The notes under the pieces: model-generated
Told to the model about the DNA's origin: nothing
The model's input: the letters and a program-made list of their open reading frames with translations, nothing else
The model's database searches: none
Assembly (NCBI GenBank): GCA_963576475.1
Contig: OY754981.1
Location: 15,818,716-15,882,715 of the forward strand
Origin: Molanna angustata
Taxonomy: Eukaryota > Arthropoda > Insecta > Trichoptera > Molannidae
DNA: 64,000 bases
Direction: 5' to 3'
Program-made: the position numbers and the translations under genes
Shown here: positions 57,005 to 64,000 of the stretch, in pieces
Layout of the letters: every line of letters begins with the position of its first letter
Position numbering within the stretch: the stretch's first letter is position 1

Positions 57005-57985
57005 TCTGGATTCTGTAGTTCGGGCGACATGCACTGACCTTTTGGACCATGTCGATTACTTTTGTTTCCTCTCTTTTACACAAGTTAAATTTTCCATGGC
57101 TCTATGTGTTACTGATAAATTATGTAGCATTCTGTTTGTTTACACAATAGTTTCATAGTCAGTACCGAGAGAACGCAAGCGTCCAAGACTTTTTTTTAAG
57201 ATAATTGGCGTACTTCGGAGACTTGAGGATGTAATTGAATTTACCAAAGGAGGCCCATGCTAGACCTCTTCTTCTTTCAATTTCTGCTTCTTTGTTTTAT
57301 TTTCCGAGTTCCAAAGTGTGTTCAAGATAAAGTTTAAAAAAAAATAAATGTACAAAGAAAGAGAGAAATAATAAAAAGAAACATTGATGAAAAAATCAGG
57401 ATTCCCCTAAGAAATCTTGAATTTTGGAGTTTTCCTGGGTTTCTTATATTTGTCTTAGATTACCAGCATAATCGCTTCATCCAACATGAACAGCTCATGC
57501 CCATTTGAGTGTTGCGAATCTTTCATTTTTTTTTTTTTTAATATAATAACTAAAACAGGAATGTTGTATATTACTGTTTTAGCTCTAATAATTTCATTCA
57601 TTATTTTGTCTCTAATCCCCTAAGTCTTTCGTGTCATAGGCCTTTGTGTGGCTTTCAACTTTTTGGAGTTTTATACGTAGGCAATAAAATAATACCATTC
57701 TACATACAATAAATAACATTATTTTTTAAACTAAATCTTTGTTAACAAGGCAATTAAATATGTTTTGTTTAATAATATGTATGTTTTTACTAAATCCAAT
57801 TGTAAATAATAAAATAATTATATTGAAATACATATGTATGCTCGTGTCGCATAATTTATATATTCTTGTCCGTACGAATCGAATAACTCATTGTTTGGAG
57901 GAGTACATAATTTCACAAGAAATAAGTAGGTACCTAAAATAGTTTCGTTCTTCCTTTACCATTTTCTTCTCTTTCTTCTTCTTAT
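57005..57985. other. AT-rich intron sequence
   Basis: No supported feature; a T11 run near 57530. Confidence 0.5.
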
Positions 57986-58941
57986 ATTAGATCGTAGATC
58001 TGTTTTTTTGAAAAAGCTATTCCTGTGAAGCTGATGTCCAGCTATCCCTACACCTCTTCGGCGGTCTTCCGGGGAAGCGATGCCCTGGTGGGATTTCGTT
58101 TGCCGCTATGTATGAGATTCGAGATGCATCCATCCTGTTGACATGTTCACTTCAGAATCTTCTCCTAGCTCTATGCCATCGTATGATGTCCTCGGTCCCA
58201 CAGGTCCGCCTTATGTCGTCATTGCGAATTCTGTCCCAAAGCGTCTTCCCTGTGTTCGTAGGTTCGTTCATTTCCGATGTTCGTAGGAGGTTTTTGGCTT
58301 TGGTCGTGTAGGCTCTTGTCTCCACCGCATATGTCATGATTGGTCTAACACAAGTCTTATAAATTCTGACCTAACTATCCGTTCTTATGTATTTGTTATA
58401 CCAGATGATATTTTTGAGACATCCTGAACTAGCGGCTGCTTTATTGGTCTGTTCTCTAACTTCTGTGTAAAGATCACTATGGCTCGAGATTCCCACACCA
58501 AGATATCTGAAAAGTCATAACTTGCTCCACTGGAATGTTATCGATTATCAGCTTGCATCTTCTTGGTTGCTTGGATATCGTTAAAATCGTCGTTATGTTT
58601 TCTGATATACTCATGTTGAATTTTCGGGATGCAAGGTGGAACTTATATAACATTCTTTGTAGATCATCTTACGATTCTTCTACCAAAGCCGCGTCATCAG
58701 CGTAACATATTATGTGGATGATTTTATTGCCCATTCTGTAACCTAGTTCCTTGTTATTCCAGATGAAATCTCTCAGACAGACGGATATTGCTGGGGTATT
58801 TTGTTTCTGATCGAGTATTTCATCATAAAATCGTTGTTGCACATTATGTTAGTACCTAGATATTTAAATTTTGAGACTTGCTAGGAATTGGTTTATCATC
58901 GATCACTACACTTCAGCCAAGCCTATCTTGCGAGGGTCATG

Positions 58942-59842
58942 GTACATACATACATACCATCGTATCATGTCCCTCGCGGGGTAGGCAGAGAGAACCGAAC
59001 GACACATTTTTCTATCCTGGCACGCATCTCTTGCCTCGTCTATATTCATGCATCGTCTCAAACATGTAAGTCTGTTGTTCGCGTTTCTAACACTTCCGTC
59101 TTTCAGAATATGGTTCACATGGTCGTGCCATCCCTTTCTTAGGCGTCCACGACTTCTCATTCCATTCCTGTTCGCACTGTTTATTTTCTTCGTCAGGTGT
59201 TCCTCATTCATTCTCTCCATGTGGCCATGGGGTGAAGAAGAAGAGGAAAAGTCGCAGTCACCTACCCCACTCCATAGGGAACGTTATAGAACTAAGTGTT
59301 CTGTTCATCCCCGGAGCGGCTGCTCGTCGGACGAAACAAGAACTACAACCATGCATATTTCATACCACTGCCACTTAGAGTCCAACCACGCTCGTGAAGG
59401 CCCGCGAATCATAGCAGGGGTTACCCTCCCAGCAGCTCCACGAACAACAGACTGCCACAGGGAGCCTTCGCCACGCCCGTAGTACTTTCAGTTCTTCGAT
59501 TTCCACACCAGGCGCAGCGTCAGCTGCACCTGTCTCGTCATCAACTCGGGTACCGCCGAGTGGGTCTTGCCGACCAATCATCACGGGGGGCTCCTCCACC
59601 CCTTAGTACTCATGTTGGCGAATTTCAGGTACACCACCGGACAGTACTTTCAGTTCTTCGATTTCCATCGCCCGGTGGTGCAGACTTACTCATCGCCACG
59701 TTTGATGAGTCACCGCCGAGGGAGGCATTAAGGCGTCTGCCCTGCTCTTCCATAGGTAAGAATTGAAGGGGGCACTGACCTGTTGCCCAGAATCCTAGGG
59801 TGGGGCTGCAGCCACCCCCAACTAGCCCCAAGGCCATGTGGT
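58942..59842 (-). mobile_element. 901-bp internally deleted LINE with 10-bp target duplication
   Basis: GAGGGTCATG at 58932-58941 and 59843-59852 is a perfect target duplication. On the minus strand the element has a GC-rich 5' section (59842-59225) with a short open frame. It then passes directly into the 3' LINE tail ERMNEEHLTKKINSANRN, KGWHDHVNHILKDGSVRN and SAYPARDM, and ends in GTATGTATGTATGTAC. The reverse transcriptase and endonuclease are missing, so it depends on other LINEs. Confidence 0.8.
59225..59842 (-). other. GC-rich 5' section of the deleted LINE
   Basis: Clearly GC-richer than the surrounding DNA. GGAAATCGAAGAACTGAAAG occurs twice (read minus, near 59655 and 59490), showing an internal duplication. 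A 70-codon minus frame (59837-59625) begins at the element's 5' end. It probably represents the LINE 5'UTR and ORF1 start, but I cannot name the domain. Confidence 0.5.
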
Positions 59843-59904
59843 GAGGGTCATGATTTTTTGATGGAGATAAACATGTTGAATTTCATGGAGGCAGTGTGAA
59901 ATCG

Positions 59905-60595
59905 GTGTAGCATTTTTCGCAAGCCTCCAATTTGGCTATTATGGTGGCGCAAATATATATCATATTCATATTATTTTAATGTAAGAAATCCCGTTTTTTC
60001 ACTGTTTCCCCTTAAATCCAAGCAATACAATTTGGTGTGGTAAATACCCTTTGAAATATTTCACCCGTCAGAGTCGTTTGTGGTTTTATATGTGAATTTA
60101 TGTGATATTCGAGTGTGGGATAATGATACCGTTTATTTGAAGTTATTGTTGTTGAAAAACAACTTATGGTCCATTGTAAGTAGATATCGCCAATTGTTTG
60201 TTTGGATTTGGTTCATAGCGCAGCAAAGAAATTCTATACAGAGGGTCGAAAGGTTCTGCCATTGAAGCGAAATACCTAGTATATAATATGTGTCGGTATG
60301 GTTATAATTGTTTTGATTTGTTTGGGTAATCACAATGGATATTATAATTAATGTTGTGTTATTATATATTATGTCGTTATGTATAATAAGTAATAATAAT
60401 CCGTCTTACTTAAAAACGTAACCCATCTGTATGGAAAAAGAGCATGATTTACGAATGTACCATGACTATTTGTATTACACCTTTATTTCATAGACGTCTA
60501 GTTAGGACAGTTCGAGAGATTGTTTAACGCTTGTCTAATGCGTCTTACCTAGTATTTCAAAATGGCGGATCTTTCACATATAATCCGACGCATAA
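59905..60595. other. AT-rich sequence without features
   Basis: No gene or repeat recognised. Confidence 0.5.
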
Positions 60596-60599
60596 AATA

Positions 60600-60835
60600 T
60601 TCTTTAAATATTTGCTTAATTGCTTTTTTGTATAATATATGTATGTAATTTTGGGGCTCTCAATTCCGAGAATAATTGTTCAGTAGGAAAGTCGCTTGGC
60701 TTTAGTAATATAATCTTAATAATCTTTCTTTGAATAACACGAACGGAATTTAAATAAGCAGAATACGATCTTCCCCATCCTTTTATTCCATATTTCATCA
60801 TAGATTGAGCCAAAATAACATGTTTTTGAATTCAA
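60600..60835 (-). pseudogene. LINE reverse-transcriptase thumb/tail fragment
   Basis: The minus-strand MKYGIKGWGRSYSAYLNSVR and VIQRKIIKIILLKPSDFPTE, then LFSELRAPKLHTYIIQ, match the tail of jockey/CR1-type reverse transcriptases. It is a different lineage from 61727-63748 and is severely truncated. Confidence 0.75.
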
Positions 60836-60839
60836 AGCA

Positions 60840-61725
60840 TATTAATATATTATGAATTCAAATATTTGTGATCAAATTTTCATTTAGAATATCTTATTTG
60901 CTAACGGAATTCCTGAGACAAGTACCTACTTATGTGTGATATTTTATACAGTCAAAAATTAATTTACTAGGTGCGAATGCAAAGGGGAGATATTTCATTT
61001 GATACGTCAAAAAATCAAAATTTAAAGCTTCTCAATATTACACAAAATAAGATGAAAAATAAACAAGTATTACCAAAATAGCTCAAGCGTAGTTGGGTAA
61101 ATGAGCGTTTTAATACTTTGATCTAATCATACACACCGTATACAGTCCTAACTATGATCCAATTCATTTTGATTAAATTTATAATGCCTAACAATCGATA
61201 TAAATATGTAAACATGTGAAAAAGAGTTCTATAATGACATAATCGTCATTAACTTAGGTAGGTACTTACGTAGATTTATTATTTGACCCACAGATCAATT
61301 CGGATTTATATTGCGATAGTTTAGATACAAATATTTTATGTTTTATAATTGTTTAATTTATATATGACTGATGTTCCGTTTGACATTACATGGACGCTTT
61401 AATTACATGGTATGGTAATTTTAACCCGAGGAGACAGGAAACTTTTTTAAAAGTGTACCTGTAGGAGACATTTTGATTTATTTTAAACGACGAGGATTGC
61501 CCGTTCCTTTGGGAAGGAATTCGTTAAAGTGTGTTTTAATTTTCACAAAAATAGATGTGGGATGTGCCTAGTCTGTTTTTAGACTCAATTTTTTCCAGGT
61601 ATATTTTTACAGAATTCTATAGGTCCGTGCTATTTTTGGAATTTAAAAGATTTTTTAACAAACACATGGTGACGACGAACTTGATAGAAGTATTTCACCA
61701 ATAGTTAGCTGCTCGTATGTAAGTA
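60840..61725. other. AT-rich sequence left of the LINE
   Basis: No recognisable coding segment. It may include the lost 5' part of the LINE or its insertion site. Confidence 0.4.
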
Positions 61726-61726
61726 G

Positions 61727-63994
61727 TTTTCAAAATTTTATGAAATACTTAATAGTCTAATTAATGAGTTTATACCTACAATTGATGTTAAAGATCGAAA
61801 CTATCCCACTTGGTATACATCCTCGCTAATCAAAGTTATGAAAGAAAAACTAAAATACCATAGAAAATATAAAATATTTAGAAACCCCATCGATTATGCA
61901 ACATTTTCCTTACTCAGATCGAGACAAAAAAGAATGACAAGAGAATGCTACGATCGTTATATATTTAATACCGAATATAATATAAGAGGTAACCCTAAAT
62001 CTTTTTGGCAATATGTAAAATCAAAAAAAACTATTAACTTCATTCCAAGCACAATGAAATTAGGTAATGATACTGTGAATACTGGACAAGACATAGCAGA
62101 TTTATTTTCGAAACACTTTGCTTCGGTATTCGTTTCAAATAATAATTCAAATAATTACTCGCCCTATAGTCCATTCTCGAATAGTAGCGAACCTAATTTA
62201 AATCGGCTTCAGCTTGATGAAAACCTTGTATTTAAATATATCTGTCAGTTGGAGCCTAACAAAGGTCCAGGATCAGATGGTATTCCTACTATATTTATTA
62301 CTAAATGTGCAAGAAATATTGTATTCCCTTTGTATTTGCTATTTCAAAGGTCCTTAGTCGAAGGAGTTTTTCCCAATGAATGGAAAAAAGGCATTATAAC
62401 GCCAATATTTAAATCTGGGCAAAAACAGGAAATTAGTAACTATCGGCCAATATCAAAACTACCCCTGTTCTCAAAAATTTTCGAAAAAATTATTTCAGAT
62501 CATCTTCACTTTAGTCTAAAACCATTCCTAATCCCGGAACAACATGGATTCGTAAAGGGCAAATCAGTTAATACTAATCTTGTGCTCTTCACAGACTTCG
62601 TGTCTCGTCACATGGATGAAAAAATCCAAGTAGACGCTATCTATACAGATTATAGCAAAGCGTTTGATAAGGTTGATCACGAACTGCTAATGAAAAAATT
62701 ACAATCTATAGGTATACACGGAAACCTTTTAAGATGGCTCTGTTCATACTTAAAAAATAGGTCGCAAATGGTGGTGATCGGCGGATTTATGTCAGACTGG
62801 GTCAATGTCACATCGGGTGTTCCGCAAGGATCTATATTAGGTCCATTGCTGTTTAATATTTTTGTTAATGACATTATCAACTGTTTTCTTTTTGCGCGCG
62901 TTTTACTTTACGCTGACGATATGAAAATATTTATGGCGGTCCGTAGCATTGACGATTGTTTGAAACTCCAAGAAGATTTAAATCGGCTTAAGACTTACTG
63001 TAACAACAATAACCTAATTTTAAATGTATCCAAATGTCTCTGTATTTCATTCACTAGAAATCGCAATATAATTCATTTCAAATATAACTTCAGTAATATT
63101 TTTTTGATAAGAAAATTGTCTATAAGAGATCTTGGTGTTGCACTTGACACTAAATTAATGTACAATGAACATTTTGATAATATAATCTCGAAAGCGTCTA
63201 GCATGTTGGGTTTCATCCTCAGACTATCTAAATCTTTTCGCAATCTTAAAACATTAATCTTATTATACTATACATATGTTAGACCCCACCTCGAATTTGC
63301 CTCTGAAATATGGAATCCTATCCACGTGACTAAGTCACACCGATTGGAAAGAGTGCAGAATAAATTTTTAAATTACCTCAACTTTCGTTCATATCACAGA
63401 TTTGCATCTAAATCAGATATTTTAACAGCTTTCAACATTGAGACATTGGAACTTAGACGTACCGTTACTGACCAAATGACATTATACAAAATTCTAAATT
63501 ACATAATTGACTCACCCGACATATTAAAATTAATTCCATTTCATGTCCCGATGCGAAGTGGCAGACGTAACACCCTATTCTACACAGACCGAGTGCGTAC
63601 CACTACAGGGCAGAACGCATTCATTGTGCGGGCTTGCAATAGTTACGACAATAACTTTGCAGGCCTGGACATGTTTGATAGTAGCCAACTGCGATACAAA
63701 ATTGAACTATATAAAAGGTTGCATTCGCCTACAACGATAGTTGAATAAATATTAATAAATATGTTTACTTCACTCCTTACAACCCATCCTATAACCATGC
63801 ACATCCTTCTTATACTTATAACAATATATGAAATGCTTTTTTTTTTATTCAATTTTTTGTAACTGTCATTATTCTGTACTTTCTGGGATTGGTATGTAAT
63901 TGGTCTCATTTCTGTAAATTGTTTGTGTATTGTAAGTGTTAACATGACTGTTTACTAATCCAAATAAATTAATAAATAAATAAATAAATAAACA
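61727..63994 (+). mobile_element. 5'-truncated jockey-type LINE with intact reverse transcriptase
   Basis: The open frame extends upstream of the first ATG to about 61727, so truncation removed the endonuclease. Its reverse-transcriptase frame has no stop or frameshift. A ~215-bp 3'UTR ends in AATAAATAAATAAATAAATA (63965-63993), a tandem tetranucleotide tail. The clade is judged from sequence style only. Confidence 0.85.
61838..63748 (+). CDS. LINE reverse transcriptase (ORF2 C-terminal part)
   Basis: 636 codons from an internal ATG to TAA; the same frame is open from about 61727. N-terminal to the RT is a NPKSFWQYVKSK block (about residue 52). RT motifs in order are GPGSDGIP (about 142), a WKKGIITPIFKSG block, NYRPISKLP (about 203), the metal Asp in TDYSKAFDKVDH (about 275), SGVPQGSILGPLLFNIFVND (about 328), the catalytic YADD (about 359), and the thumb region with DLGV (about 430). 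The C-terminal tail follows with RPHLEFASEIWNP (about 486). It would copy LINE RNA at nicked chromosomal DNA. Loss of the endonuclease makes it non-autonomous. It lies + strand, downstream of exon D. Confidence 0.9.
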   Translation: MKEKLKYHRKYKIFRNPIDYATFSLLRSRQKRMTRECYDRYIFNTEYNIRGNPKSFWQYVKSKKTINFIPSTMKLGNDTVNTGQDIADLFSKHFASVFVSNNNSNNYSPYSPFSNSSEPNLNRLQLDENLVFKYICQLEPNKGPGSDGIPTIFITKCARNIVFPLYLLFQRSLVEGVFPNEWKKGIITPIFKSGQKQEISNYRPISKLPLFSKIFEKIISDHLHFSLKPFLIPEQHGFVKGKSVNTNLVLFTDFVSRHMDEKIQVDAIYTDYSKAFDKVDHELLMKKLQSIGIHGNLLRWLCSYLKNRSQMVVIGGFMSDWVNVTSGVPQGSILGPLLFNIFVNDIINCFLFARVLLYADDMKIFMAVRSIDDCLKLQEDLNRLKTYCNNNNLILNVSKCLCISFTRNRNIIHFKYNFSNIFLIRKLSIRDLGVALDTKLMYNEHFDNIISKASSMLGFILRLSKSFRNLKTLILLYYTYVRPHLEFASEIWNPIHVTKSHRLERVQNKFLNYLNFRSYHRFASKSDILTAFNIETLELRRTVTDQMTLYKILNYIIDSPDILKLIPFHVPMRSGRRNTLFYTDRVRTTTGQNAFIVRACNSYDNNFAGLDMFDSSQLRYKIELYKRLHSPTTIVE

Positions 63995-64000
63995 CATATT

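Larger units (their letters stand above)
57990..59900 (-). mobile_element. LINE remnant split by a younger LINE insertion
   Basis: The minus-strand translation right to left gives LGVGI, TYAVETRAYTTKAKNLLRTS, LWDRIRNDDIRRTCGTEDII and GRPPKRCRD, then a (AAG)n-like 3' end near 57985. The host LINE is interrupted at 58941/59843, where GAGGGTCATG occurs on both sides of a second LINE. Confidence 0.7.

Overview
This is AT-rich, intron- and transposon-dominated nuclear DNA from an insect. Lepidoptera is my best guess, from the transposon mix, the many short GTAGGTACCTAC-like words and CTAG-ended Helitrons; no single marker proves it. No bacterial, phage, CRISPR or operon-like content is visible. 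The only host gene I can support is on the + strand: four exons (22116-22230, 24749-24896, 53956-54154, 56411-56502) that join in frame into about 184 residues of the extracellular ligand-binding domain of a natriuretic-peptide-receptor-like membrane guanylate cyclase. Its first and last exons lie outside what I can recognise. One intron is about 29 kb, and almost everything between 24.9 and 53.9 kb is transposon-derived intron. || Layout. 1-5.8 kb: a BEL/Pao LTR retrotransposon whose pol is open but split by a 2.6-kb insertion made mostly of tandem repeats. 5.8-8.3 kb: dispersed repeats and a 581-bp TIR element. 8.3-12.26 kb: a Helitron (family B) that carries, nested inside it, two head-to-tail copies of a second Helitron (family A, 8863-10177 and 10178-11862), each with 18-bp-unit minisatellites. 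12.3-22.1 kb: LINE tails, palindromic MITEs and minisatellites. 22.1-24.9 kb: two exons with a SINE and a LINE fragment between them. 25-30 kb: two further family B Helitrons, one holding an exact 397-bp tandem duplication, set in another dispersed repeat (Q). 30-40.7 kb: MITEs, SINEs, LINE tails, a mariner-like remnant, a 949-bp TIR element and a 1.8-kb inverted repeat. 40.8-43.6 kb: a 113/106-bp satellite with a Penelope-like fragment and a 149-nt palindrome. 43.9-53.9 kb: LINE remnants, a Ty3/gypsy integrase tail with an LTR, and a direct-repeat element. 53.9-56.5 kb: exons C and D. 56.5-64 kb: nested LINE remnants and a 5'-truncated LINE with an intact reverse-transcriptase ORF. || The mobile elements do not work together. 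They form a record of successive insertions, several of which can be ordered by nesting: Helitron A in Helitron B, Helitron B in Q, a MITE in a LINE, and a LINE in a LINE. I see no convincing new multi-gene system. The most informative structures are the tandem Helitron pair with a matching empty site in this same window, the short TIR element filled with copies of its own end motif, and the internally deleted LINE with intact target-site duplications.
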